From Pseudaeromonas sp963677375 (lineage in GTDB: Bacteria; Pseudomonadota; Gammaproteobacteria; Enterobacterales; Aeromonadaceae), in assembly GCA_963677375.2 (NCBI GenBank), contig CAXXIF010000002.1:62001-126000 (forward strand): a DNA stretch of 64,000 nt, written 5' to 3'. Under the pieces are notes generated by a model that had not been told where the DNA came from, did no database searches, and was given only the letters and a program-made list of their open reading frames with translations. Below, in pieces: positions 45,424 to 56,384 of this stretch. Position numbers and translations under genes: made by a program. The first letter of the stretch is position 1, and each line of letters begins with the position of its first letter.

Positions 45424-47181
45424 ATGCAAACCTTTATTCCCGGTAAAGATGCGGCTCTTGAAGCCTCCATCGAGCGCTTCCAGCACAAGCTACGCGAACT
45501 TGGCTTCGACATCGAAGAGGCATCCTGGCTTAACCCTGTTCCTCATGTCTGGTCGGTGCATATTCGGGACAAGGAATGCCCGCTCTGTTTTACCAATGGC
45601 AAGGGCGCGAGCAAGAAGGCGGCACTGGCCTCGGCGCTGGGCGAATACTTCGAGCGTCTGTCGACTAACTATTTTTTTGCCGACTTTTATCTGGGTGAGC
45701 AGATCGCCAATGGCCCCTTCGTGCACTACCCGAACGAGCAGTGGTTTGCGATCCCCGATGATGGTGAGTTGCCAGATGGCTTGCTCGATGACTACACCCT
45801 GGACTTCTACGATCCGGAAGGCGAGCTTTCGGCCGACATGCTGGTTGATATGCAATCTGGCAACGAAGAGCGCGGCATCTGTGCCCTACCTTTTGTTCGC
45901 CAGGATAATCAGCAAACCGTCTATATTCCGATGAACATCATCGCCAACCTCTATGTCTCGAACGGTATGAGCGCTGGCAATACAGCAACCGAGGCGCGAA
46001 CTCAGGCGTTATCCGAAGTCTTCGAGCGTTACGTCAAGAATAAGGTGATTGCCGAGGCCATCAGCCTCCCCACCATCCCGGTCGATGTGATCGCACGCTA
46101 CCCCGACATTCAGTCCGCGATTGATGCACTGGAAGCCGAAGGGTTCCCTATCTTGTGTTACGACGCCTCGCTGGGTGGACAATTTCCGGTGATCTGCGTG
46201 GTGTTGTTCAATCCGGGCAATGGCACCTGTTTTGCGTCCTTCGGCGCGCATCCACGTTTTGAGGTCGCCCTGGAGCGAACCGTCACCGAGCTACTACAAG
46301 GGCGCAGTCTCAAGGATCTGGATGTGTTTGCACCGCCGTCATTCAACAATGACGAAGTCGGCGATCACCATAATCTGGAAACCCACTTCATCGACTCCTC
46401 GGGGCTCATCAGCTGGGATCTGTTCCAGCAGAGCGAAGCGTATCCCTTCGCCGACTGGAACTTCGCCGGTACGACCGAACAGGAATTCAATCACCTGATC
46501 GGTATCTTCCACGACCTAGAACAGCCGGTGTACATTGCCGATTACGAGCATCTGGGCGTCTATGCCTGCCGCATCCTGGTCCCTGGCATGTCGGATATCT
46601 ATCCGGCTGAAGATCTGCTGATTGCCAACAATAATATGGGGGCAGGACTACGCGAAGCCGTGCTCGCGCTGCCGGATAGCCAGGGTAGTGCCGAAGAGTA
46701 CATGGCATTTTACGACATGCTGGATGAAGAAGGCTTCGATGATCGCACCCGGGTTCGTGAGCTAATTGGACTCGCGGTCGAGAAAAGTAGTGGCTGGCAT
46801 ACCCTGCGGGTCGGGGAGCTCAAGAGTCTGCTAGCACTGGCTGCCGGAGAGTTGGCCACAGCGCTGGAGTGGACCGACTGGACTCAGGAATTCAACGCCA
46901 CCATCTTCACCGCCGAACGCGCTAACTTTTTCCGCTGCCTCAAAGCCAGTCTGGAGCTGTACCTTTCTCCAGATCGTGAGCCGGAACTGTATCAGTCGGC
47001 CTTCGAGCGGATGTTCGGCGTCGAAACCGTACAAAGGGTCTGGGCCCATATCCGTGGCGAACAACGGTTCTTCGGGTTGCAGGCTGGTGACCTGACGCTG
47101 CAACAATATCCGTTGCATCAGAAGCTGCTCGCCGCCTATGAGAAATTACAAGCCGCTAAACGCCGCTTTAGTTTCGAATAA
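45424..47181 (+). CDS. ycaO: YcaO-type ATP-grasp-like cyclodehydratase-family protein
   Basis: The 585-residue protein is nearly colinear with E. coli YcaO: MQTFIPGKDAALEASIERF, WLNPVPHVWSVHIRDKECPLCFTNGKGASKKAALASALGEYFERLS, YIPMNIIANLYVSNGMSAGN, and ADYEHLGVYACRILVPGMSDIYPAEDL. YcaO domains bind ATP and activate peptide backbones. E. coli YcaO aids RimO in beta-methylthiolation of ribosomal protein S12. The E-x-x-x-E/Q ATP-binding residues appear in SALGEYFERLS and SEVFERYVKNK. I start at ATG 45424, five codons inside the open frame. It lies before focA as in E. coli. Confidence 0.93.
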   Translation: MQTFIPGKDAALEASIERFQHKLRELGFDIEEASWLNPVPHVWSVHIRDKECPLCFTNGKGASKKAALASALGEYFERLSTNYFFADFYLGEQIANGPFVHYPNEQWFAIPDDGELPDGLLDDYTLDFYDPEGELSADMLVDMQSGNEERGICALPFVRQDNQQTVYIPMNIIANLYVSNGMSAGNTATEARTQALSEVFERYVKNKVIAEAISLPTIPVDVIARYPDIQSAIDALEAEGFPILCYDASLGGQFPVICVVLFNPGNGTCFASFGAHPRFEVALERTVTELLQGRSLKDLDVFAPPSFNNDEVGDHHNLETHFIDSSGLISWDLFQQSEAYPFADWNFAGTTEQEFNHLIGIFHDLEQPVYIADYEHLGVYACRILVPGMSDIYPAEDLLIANNNMGAGLREAVLALPDSQGSAEEYMAFYDMLDEEGFDDRTRVRELIGLAVEKSSGWHTLRVGELKSLLALAAGELATALEWTDWTQEFNATIFTAERANFFRCLKASLELYLSPDREPELYQSAFERMFGVETVQRVWAHIRGEQRFFGLQAGDLTLQQYPLHQKLLAAYEKLQAAKRRFSFE

Positions 47182-47551
47182 ATCAGGGGATCGGCAGACT
47201 GTGAGCATGCCGCCTGGGCGGCATGCTCACGCCCATTTAACAAATTAAAGATAACGCGGTTTCACGCAAGTTTTATTTGTTTCATTTCTTATTCACCTTT
47301 CCCAACCTATAGTGTGATCGGGTGAACTATTCCGCGATTTTGCACTCAAACAATACTGCAGAGCCCTCATCAACGAAGCTGTTGCTTTGCAACGAAACTC
47401 ACCACTGAGTGGTCAATCCGGCAGCAAAAACTGTGAGTAGGATGTAGTAAAATTACAGAACCAACTGGTCTAAATTGATCCAAGGCAAATTTGAACCTCG
47501 GTTTTGTTGCTATGATTACGACAGTAAAATTACAACTTGGGTGCCAATCAC
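47182..47551. other. focA upstream region
   Basis: This 370-bp stretch contains no gene. A 13-bp perfect inverted repeat lies at 47201-47230. An FNR-like site, TTGATCCAAGGCAA, lies at 47475-47488 with one good half. Two exact copies of AGTAAAATTACA lie at 47446-47457 and 47523-47534. The region is AT-rich before the focA GTG. Confidence 0.55.
47201..47230. terminator. Strong hairpin after ycaO
   Basis: GTGAGCATGCCGC / GCGGCATGCTCAC is a perfect 13-bp stem with a four-base loop, 20 bases after the ycaO stop. There is no T-run, so it may be a processing or stabilising hairpin rather than a simple terminator. Confidence 0.5.
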
Positions 47552-48382
47552 GTGAAAGCTGAATCTCCATTTGATTGTCTGAAGCCAGAGGCCATCGCGG
47601 CCGTTGCTGAAGACATCACCTACGGCAAGGCCACTAAGCCCGCCGCCAAAACTCTCATGCTGGCTATAACTGCCGGTGCTTTTATCGCCATCGCGTTTAT
47701 CTTCTACATCACAGTCGTCTCTCAAGGCGGCAGCAAGTTTGAAGGTGCCGTCTGTTTCTCCCTCGGTTTGATCTTGTGTGTAATTCTAGGTGGCGAGTTA
47801 TTTACCTCCACAACCTTGACGCTGGTGGCTCGTGCAGCCAACCGGATCACTTGGGGACAACTGCTGAAAAACTGGACTACCGTCTATTTCGGTAACCTGA
47901 TTGGCGGCCTCATCATGGTGGCACTGATCATGTTGAGCAGTGAATATACCTCCGGCAGTGGCCAGTGGGGTCTGACAGCACTGAATGTTGCTCAACACAA
48001 GCTTCACCACACCTTCATTGAAGCTGTGGCTTTGGGCATTATGTGTAACCTCATGGTTTGTCTCGCCGCCTGGATGGCCTTCGGTGGCCGTACTATGACC
48101 GACAAGGCACTGATCATGGTGTTGCCGGTAGCCATGTTCGTGGCATCAGGCTTCGAGCACAGCATCGCCAATATGTTTATGATCCCGGTCGGCATTTGTA
48201 TTCAAACTTTTGCTGGCCCGGAATTCTGGCAAGCCATCGGTGCAGACCCGGCAAAATATGCTGACCTGACGATTGGCAATTTTATCATCAACAACCTGAT
48301 CCCGGTCACCATCGGTAATATCATCGGTGGCGGCGGCATGATTGGTTTGACCTACTGGTTTATTTTCCGTCGCCACCATTAA
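47552..48382 (+). CDS. focA: Formate channel FocA
   Basis: The 276-residue pentameric formate channel of the FNT family shows helices and marker sequences LMLAITAGAFIAIAFIFYI, LGGELFTSTTL (omega loop), NWTTVYFGNLIGG, KLHHTFIEAVALGIMCNLMVCLAAWMAF with the central His, and NNLIPVTIGNIIGGGGMIG. I start at GTG 47552, which gives VKAESPFD and aligns with E. coli MKADNPFD; an upstream in-frame TTG is less likely. pflB follows 45 bases later and the two should be one transcript. Confidence 0.96.
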   Translation: MKAESPFDCLKPEAIAAVAEDITYGKATKPAAKTLMLAITAGAFIAIAFIFYITVVSQGGSKFEGAVCFSLGLILCVILGGELFTSTTLTLVARAANRITWGQLLKNWTTVYFGNLIGGLIMVALIMLSSEYTSGSGQWGLTALNVAQHKLHHTFIEAVALGIMCNLMVCLAAWMAFGGRTMTDKALIMVLPVAMFVASGFEHSIANMFMIPVGICIQTFAGPEFWQAIGADPAKYADLTIGNFIINNLIPVTIGNIIGGGGMIGLTYWFIFRRHH

Positions 48383-48427
48383 TGGCAGCGGAAGCTTGGA
48401 TCATCAATACCGAAGAGGTAATGAAAC

Positions 48428-50710
<2,283 letters not shown>

Positions 50711-50732
50711 TACCGATTGCCATCTGGTACAC

Positions 50733-50760
50733 AAAACCCCCGGCTTGCCGGGGGTTTTTT
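50733..50760 (+). terminator. Intrinsic terminator of focA-pflB
   Basis: The stem CCCCCGGC / GCCGGGGG has a TT loop, A4 before it and T6 after it. Confidence 0.94.
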
Positions 50761-50883
50761 ATTGCTCGTTTGACTACACTCAACAAGGTCTGGCCGCACC
50801 CGCTATCCGGCAAAGTGCGTGTGTTGATTGGCTAATTCGATTAAAATAACAAAGTTAATAGATCTTCTATGGAGCCTAAATAT

Positions 50884-51630
50884 ATGCCTATCACGGGGCG
50901 GATCCACTCAGTTGAAACCTGCGGCACCGTCGACGGACCAGGTATACGCTTCATCGTCTTCATGCAGGGATGTCTGATGCGCTGTCTCTATTGTCATAAT
51001 CGAGACACCTGGGACACCAACGAGGGCCGCGAGGTAACCGTTGATGAGCTGATGAAAGATCTGCTGACCTACCGCCACTTCATCAATGCCTCCGGTGGTG
51101 GTATTACGGCGTCCGGTGGTGAAGCCACCCTGCAAAAAGAGTTTGTGACCGAACTCTTCAAAGCCTGCAAGGCAGAGGGCATCCACACGTGCCTGGATAC
51201 CAATGGATTCGTTCGTCACTACGATCAGGCGCTGGATGCGCTACTGGATGTCTCGGATTTGATCCTGCTCGACATCAAGCACATGAATGATGACATACAC
51301 ATTCCCCTGACCCATGTCAGCAATAAATACTGCCTGGACTTTGCCCGCTATCTGGCCAAAAAGGGCAAGAAGATATGGATCCGCTACGTGGTCGTTCCAA
51401 GCTGGAGTGATGATATTGCCGGAGCCGAGGCGCTAGGCCAGTTTATTCAAAATGAACTCGATGGCTGTGTCGAAAAGGTGGAACTGCTGCCCTATCACGA
51501 ACTGGGCAAACACAAGTGGGAAGCCATGGGTGAAAAATACATGCTCGACGGCGTTCACCCGCCCAAGAAGGAAACTATGGATACCATCCGCGACATCATC
51601 GGCAAATATCATCCGAATGTGATCTACTAA
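50884..51630 (+). CDS. pflA: Pyruvate formate-lyase activating enzyme
   Basis: The 248-residue radical SAM enzyme generates the glycyl radical on PflB. The CxxxCxxC cluster motif is CLMRCLYCHN (about residues 30-37), and the SAM-binding GGE is in ASGGEATL. NASGGGITASGG and WIRYVVVPSWSDD match E. coli PflA. The start at ATG 50884 gives MPITGRIHS, aligned with E. coli, with GGAG upstream; ATG 50869 would add five residues. It follows pflB by 173 bases with a terminator between. Confidence 0.96.
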   Translation: MPITGRIHSVETCGTVDGPGIRFIVFMQGCLMRCLYCHNRDTWDTNEGREVTVDELMKDLLTYRHFINASGGGITASGGEATLQKEFVTELFKACKAEGIHTCLDTNGFVRHYDQALDALLDVSDLILLDIKHMNDDIHIPLTHVSNKYCLDFARYLAKKGKKIWIRYVVVPSWSDDIAGAEALGQFIQNELDGCVEKVELLPYHELGKHKWEAMGEKYMLDGVHPPKKETMDTIRDIIGKYHPNVIY

Positions 51631-51653
51631 CGCCGATACTCGAAGCGAATACC

Positions 51654-51682
51654 AAAAAGCCACCATTGACGGTGGCTTTTTT
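51654..51682. terminator. Bidirectional terminator between pflA and yfbV
   Basis: The stem AAAAAGCCACC / GGTGGCTTTTTT has a six-base loop and A/T runs on both sides, so it serves both convergent genes. Confidence 0.93.
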
Positions 51683-51699
51683 GATGTTGGGGCCAGTCA

Positions 51700-52122
51700 T
51701 CAAGAGTAGATGACGGTTCGGTCTAGTTTTTTGAACGCCTGGTTGAGAGTCTCGGCCAGTTCCAGATAGCGCGGCTGCTGGGCGTGATGCCCCTGCCCCA
51801 TTTTTTCGTTGATTTCGTTGTACCAACGGGACAAGGAGGGCGGCAACCGGGTTTCGGCACGATGCCCTAACCAGTAATACCCTTGCAGCGGCAGGCTCAC
51901 CATAAACAATACGCTGGTGACCACCCCGGGCCACAGCGAGGCTTGCCCGAAATGAAACTGCACAACCAAGCTCAGAATCGCAAGAGCGGGCAGCCATCTC
52001 ATACCGAATTCAACGGCGGCAATAATACGATTTTCCGGGAACATGGCCGCCAGAGATTTCTCTCTCGGCCAGAGCTGCAAGTAGTGCTGTCCCATTTGTA
52101 TCTTTTTTTGAAATAAAGTCAT
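51700..52122 (-). CDS. yfbV: YfbV/DUF412 membrane protein
   Basis: The 140-residue inner-membrane protein has two helices (about 35-55 and 62-80) between charged ends. MGQHYLQLWPREKSLAAMFPENRII, LPLQGYYWLGHRAETRLPPSLSRWYNEI and the C-terminal LAETLNQAFKKLDRT match E. coli YfbV, which also lies beside ackA-pta. Function is not firmly known; E. coli YfbV has been linked to chromosome macrodomain organisation. The start is ATG 52122; the frame opens nine codons earlier. It is divergent from ackA. Confidence 0.88.
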   Translation of the reverse strand: MTLFQKKIQMGQHYLQLWPREKSLAAMFPENRIIAAVEFGMRWLPALAILSLVVQFHFGQASLWPGVVTSVLFMVSLPLQGYYWLGHRAETRLPPSLSRWYNEINEKMGQGHHAQQPRYLELAETLNQAFKKLDRTVIYS

Positions 52123-52405
52123 ATCCACTACCTCAAGCCCAATAACCACACTTTGAAAATGGTTACATGCTTATTACAAGAAATTTTTGTTATTTTTATG
52201 CTTCCCCTGTATTCTTCCGCGCGCTTGATTTTTACCCGGCTTTTTCGCCTTGTCGAGCCTCACAGACTACATTCTGAGGCTGAGCAGACGTCTCCACGCC
52301 GGACACGCTGACAGCACCTTTAATGTAAGCATACGTTAACTCTGCTGGAAAACTACCCATTCCAGGCAGTAAACCCCTTAAAAAGATAGATAGGATTTAC
52401 TACGA

Positions 52406-53605
52406 ATGAGCAGCAAGCTGGTTCTTGTACTTAACTGTGGCAGTTCATCCCTGAAGTTCGCCGTCATCGATGCCGCAAGCGGTGATGAGAAACTGTCTGG
52501 TCTGGCAGAATGCCTGCAATTGGATGATGCCCGGATCAAATGGAAGTTTGACGGTCAAAAAGGTTCGGCGGACCTCGGAGCCGGTGCGGCGCACGAAGAA
52601 GCCATGCACTTCATCGTGAGCCAGATCCTGGCCAAACACCCGGAACTCAACGATAACCTGTTTGCCATCGGTCATCGCGTAGTTCACGGCGGTGAGAAGT
52701 TTACCTCCTCAGTCATCATTACCGATGAAGTGATCAAAGGCATCGAAGCCTGCGTCGCTCTGGCTCCGTTGCATAACCCAGCGCATCTAGTGGGTATCAA
52801 GGCCGCTCAGCAGGCGTTCCCGAACCTGCCGAACGTGGCCGTCTTCGATACCGCGTTCCATCAGACTATGCCGGAACACGCCTTCCTGTATGCCCTGCCT
52901 TACAAGATGTATACCGAGCAGGGTATCCGTCGCTACGGCATGCACGGCACCAGCCATTACTACATCAGCCTGCAAGCTGCTGAAGCCCTAGGCAAGCCGG
53001 TGAACGAACTGAACATCATCAATTGCCATCTGGGCAATGGCGGTTCCGTCTGCGCCATCAAAAATGGTCAGTCCGTCGATACCTCCATGGGCATGACACC
53101 GCTGGAAGGCTTGGTCATGGGCACCCGCTGTGGTGATATCGATCCGGCGATCATCTTCCACCTGCATGACACCCTGGGTATGAGCATGGCCGACATCAAC
53201 ACCATGCTGACCAAGGAGTCCGGCCTGCTGGGTCTGACCGAGGTCACCAGTGATTGCCGTTTTGCCGAAGACAACTACGACAGCGACATCGCCGCCAAGC
53301 GTGCCATGGATCTCTACTGTTACCGTCTGGCCAAGACCATCGGCAGCTATATTGCCGCACTGGATGGTCGTCTGGATGCCGTGGTGTTTACCGGTGGTAT
53401 CGGTGAAAACTCGTCCCCCATTCGCGAAATGACCCTGAACCGTCTGGCCCTGCTGGGCTTCAAGGTGGATAGCGAAGCCAATCTGAAGGCTCGTTTTGGC
53501 AAGCAAGGCGTCATCACCGAAGCGGGCAGTACAGTTGCCATGGTGATTCCGACCAACGAAGAGTGGGTAATTGCCCATGATGCGCTGGAATTGGTGGCGG
53601 CCTGA
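52406..53605 (+). CDS. ackA: Acetate kinase
   Basis: The 399-residue ASKHA-fold kinase interconverts acetyl phosphate + ADP and acetate + ATP. Signatures are LVLNCGSSSLKFAVID at the N-terminus, GHRVVHGGEKF (about 90), VFDTAFHQTMP with the catalytic Asp (about 150), YGMHGTSHYYI, NCHLGNGGSVCAI and VFTGGIGENSSPIRE. AGGA precedes ATG 52406. A terminator lies between it and pta, so expression of the two genes may be uncoupled in part. Confidence 0.98.
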   Translation: MSSKLVLVLNCGSSSLKFAVIDAASGDEKLSGLAECLQLDDARIKWKFDGQKGSADLGAGAAHEEAMHFIVSQILAKHPELNDNLFAIGHRVVHGGEKFTSSVIITDEVIKGIEACVALAPLHNPAHLVGIKAAQQAFPNLPNVAVFDTAFHQTMPEHAFLYALPYKMYTEQGIRRYGMHGTSHYYISLQAAEALGKPVNELNIINCHLGNGGSVCAIKNGQSVDTSMGMTPLEGLVMGTRCGDIDPAIIFHLHDTLGMSMADINTMLTKESGLLGLTEVTSDCRFAEDNYDSDIAAKRAMDLYCYRLAKTIGSYIAALDGRLDAVVFTGGIGENSSPIREMTLNRLALLGFKVDSEANLKARFGKQGVITEAGSTVAMVIPTNEEWVIAHDALELVAA

Positions 53606-53624
53606 TTCAGACTAGGTAAAATAG

Positions 53625-53650
53625 CGAGGCTGCCGAAGGCAGCCTTTTTT
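53625..53650 (+). terminator. Intrinsic terminator between ackA and pta
   Basis: The stem AGGCTGCC / GGCAGCCT has a GAA loop and ends in T6. It lies 20 bases after the ackA stop and 38 before pta. Confidence 0.85.
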
Positions 53651-53687
53651 AATTGGCCAACTTGTTCATCAATTAGGGGATACACCA

Positions 53688-55856
53688 GTGGCACGCACTA
53701 TCATGCTTATCCCGATTGGCTCCGGTGTAGGCGTTACCTCCGTGAGTCTCGGTATGGTCCGAGCGATGGAAAGACACGGTGTCAACGTCAGTTTCTTCAA
53801 ACCGGTCGCTCAACCGAAACCCGCACATTCAGGTCCGGAAGCTTCTACCGCCGTCATCCGCGCAGGCTCCAACATCACCCCTCCCGAACCACTCTCCCTT
53901 CATTATGCAGAAAACATGATCTCCACCGGCAACACGGCTGTGTTGCTCGAAGAGATAGTCGCGCTGTATGAGAATCACGTCAAAGAGAGTGGCGCCGAAG
54001 TGGTGGTGGTTGAGGGTCTGGTTCCTGTCGACAAGCAACCATTCGCCAACAAGCTCAACTATGATATTGCCAGCGCTCTGGATGCGGACATGGTTTTTGT
54101 GACCCATCCTGGTAACGATTCCAGTCAGAAACTCAAAGAGCGAATTGAACTCACCAGCTCCAACTTTGGCGGCGTGCAGAACAAGCGCATCGTCGGTTGC
54201 ATCATCAACAAGGTTGGCGCTCCGGTCGACGAACATGGTGTCACCCGCCCTGATCTGACCGAGATGTTCGAAGCCCACCACAGCAGCGCCGAAATGGCCA
54301 ATAACCTGGAAGTGCTGCAATTCTTCGGTAAGAGCCCGTTGCGCATCCTGGGTTGCATCCCATGGAATACCCAGCTGATTGCACCGCGTGCCAAGGATCT
54401 GGCGCATCATCTGAGCGCCCAGATCCTGAACGAAGGCGAACTCGGTAAGCGCCGCTTGCACCAAGTTACCTTCTGTGCCCGCTCCATCCATAACATGGTT
54501 GAACATTTCCGTCCGGGCAGCCTGCTAGTCACCTCGGGCGATCGTTCCGATGTCATCGTCTCCGCCTGTCTGGCGGCGATGAATGGTGTCAAGCTGGGAG
54601 CTCTGCTGCTGACCGGTAACTATCATCCGGAACCGCAGGTGATGGCGCTATGCCAACAAGCCATGCAGACCGGACTGCCGATCATGATGATCGACACCAA
54701 CACTTGGCAAACAGCCGTCAGCCTGCAGAACTTCAACCTGGAAATTCCGGCTGACGATATCGAACGTATCGAAATGGTTCAGGACTATGTGGCAGGCCAT
54801 ATTGACAAACACTGGCTGGACTCGCTGACCGCGACCTCCACGCGTTCCCGTCGTCTGAGCCCGCCGGCCTTCCGTTACCAGCTCACCGAATTGGCTCGTC
54901 ATGCCAACCGGCGTATCGTGTTGCCGGAAGGTGACGAACCACGTACCGTCAAGGCTGCCGCCATCTGTGCCGAACGTGGTATTGCCCGTCCTGTGTTGTT
55001 GGGTAACCCGGATGAGATCCGTCGCGTCGCAGAACAACAAGGCGTCATTCTCAATGATCGCGTCGAGATCATCGATCCGGTCGTAGCCCGTGAGCGCTAT
55101 GTTCCGCGTCTGGTTGAACTGCGCAAAGCCAAGGGCATCACCGAAGTCGTGGCCCGTGAGCAACTCGAAGACAACGTGGTGCTGGGCACCATGATGCTCG
55201 AACGCAACGAAGTGGATGGTCTGGTCTCCGGTGCGGTACACACCACCGCCAACACCATTCGTCCACCATTGCAGATCATCAAGACAGCTCCCGGCTCTTC
55301 CCTGGTCTCCTCCGTGTTCTTCATGCTGCTGCCGGATCAGGTGCTGGTGTATGGCGACTGCGCCATCAACCCAGACCCGAATGCCGAACAGCTGGCCGAG
55401 ATCGCCATCCAGTCTGCAGATTCAGCGACCGCATTCGGCATAGAGCCGCGTGTGGCCATGATCTCCTACTCCACTGGCACCTCAGGTACCGGTGCGGATG
55501 TCGACAAGGTCCGTGAAGCAACTCGCATCGCCAAGGAAAAACGCCCGGATCTGATCATCGATGGTCCGCTGCAATATGATGCGGCCATCATGGCCGATGT
55601 GGCACTGTCCAAGGCGCCAAACTCGCCGGTTGCGGGCCAAGCCACCGTATTCATCTTCCCGGATTTGAATACCGGCAACACAACCTACAAGGCGGTTCAA
55701 CGCTCGGCGGATCTGGTCTCCATCGGCCCCATGCTGCAAGGCATGCGCAAGCCGGTGAACGATCTGTCCCGCGGCGCCCTGGTGGATGATATCGTCTACA
55801 CCATTGCGCTGACTGCAATCCAGTCCGAACAAGCCGGGGTCGTCGTCGACGCCTGA
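53688..55856 (+). CDS. pta: Phosphate acetyltransferase
   Basis: The 722-residue long-form Pta converts acetyl-CoA and phosphate to acetyl phosphate. It has an N-terminal P-loop-like domain (LIPIGSGVGVTSVSLGMVRAM), a central DRTGG domain (about 225-340) and the C-terminal catalytic PTA_PTB domain (RRIVLPEGDEPRTVKAA, GLVSGAVHTTANTIRPPLQII, ISYSTGTSGTGADV). The start is GTG 53688 after AGGGG. Together with ackA it makes acetate and ATP from the acetyl-CoA supplied by PflB. Confidence 0.98.
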   Translation: MARTIMLIPIGSGVGVTSVSLGMVRAMERHGVNVSFFKPVAQPKPAHSGPEASTAVIRAGSNITPPEPLSLHYAENMISTGNTAVLLEEIVALYENHVKESGAEVVVVEGLVPVDKQPFANKLNYDIASALDADMVFVTHPGNDSSQKLKERIELTSSNFGGVQNKRIVGCIINKVGAPVDEHGVTRPDLTEMFEAHHSSAEMANNLEVLQFFGKSPLRILGCIPWNTQLIAPRAKDLAHHLSAQILNEGELGKRRLHQVTFCARSIHNMVEHFRPGSLLVTSGDRSDVIVSACLAAMNGVKLGALLLTGNYHPEPQVMALCQQAMQTGLPIMMIDTNTWQTAVSLQNFNLEIPADDIERIEMVQDYVAGHIDKHWLDSLTATSTRSRRLSPPAFRYQLTELARHANRRIVLPEGDEPRTVKAAAICAERGIARPVLLGNPDEIRRVAEQQGVILNDRVEIIDPVVARERYVPRLVELRKAKGITEVVAREQLEDNVVLGTMMLERNEVDGLVSGAVHTTANTIRPPLQIIKTAPGSSLVSSVFFMLLPDQVLVYGDCAINPDPNAEQLAEIAIQSADSATAFGIEPRVAMISYSTGTSGTGADVDKVREATRIAKEKRPDLIIDGPLQYDAAIMADVALSKAPNSPVAGQATVFIFPDLNTGNTTYKAVQRSADLVSIGPMLQGMRKPVNDLSRGALVDDIVYTIALTAIQSEQAGVVVDA

Positions 55857-56384
55857 GGCTAACGCTTCTTGCCCGGTTATCTGCCCATAACAACAAGGGA
55901 GCGCCAAGCGCTCCCTTTTTCGTGCCTATGGCAGACCCGCCAATGCCCGCCCTTTTTTATTCACAATTTCTGTGGATAAGCATGTTTATGAACACTTATA
56001 AACCTGTATAGCTTTATCCACTGCTACGGGGTCACCCCTGAAAATTCCACCGCACACGGGTGGCTGAATCATACAACACGAGTCCAAGCGCCAAGCCCAG
56101 ATTCAGTGACGCACCTCTGCTGGCGGTTTATTTGATGTACTGCACGTTTTTCTTTATCATTGCGCGCGATTTATCGTCGCTCCCCGGAGCGAATGCCACC
56201 GGAATGGCGCTTTCCCTCTCATCAACCCCGCACGCTGGTTCTTTCCAGGCGGTGCCGGTTTTCTCCTGAAGCCTGGTTACATGAACCGGGATGCGGAAGC
56301 TGTCGATACCATACTGAACCACCTGCCCCACGGCTTATCGGGCCGTCATGGGTTCATTCGCTATCTGTAAAAAAGGAAGATCTT
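55857..56384. other. pta-SulP intergenic region
   Basis: No convincing gene is seen in this 528-bp region. It contains the pta terminator and, in an AT-rich part, two inverted DnaA-box-like 9-mers (TGTGGATAA 55971-55979 and TTATCCACT 56014-56022). The rest up to the SulP ribosome site is unremarkable, although the SulP frame is open back to about 56160. Confidence 0.55.
55895..55920 (+). terminator. Intrinsic terminator of pta
   Basis: The stem AAGGGAGCGC / GCGCTCCCTT has loop CAA or a trimmed loop, and T5. Confidence 0.93.
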
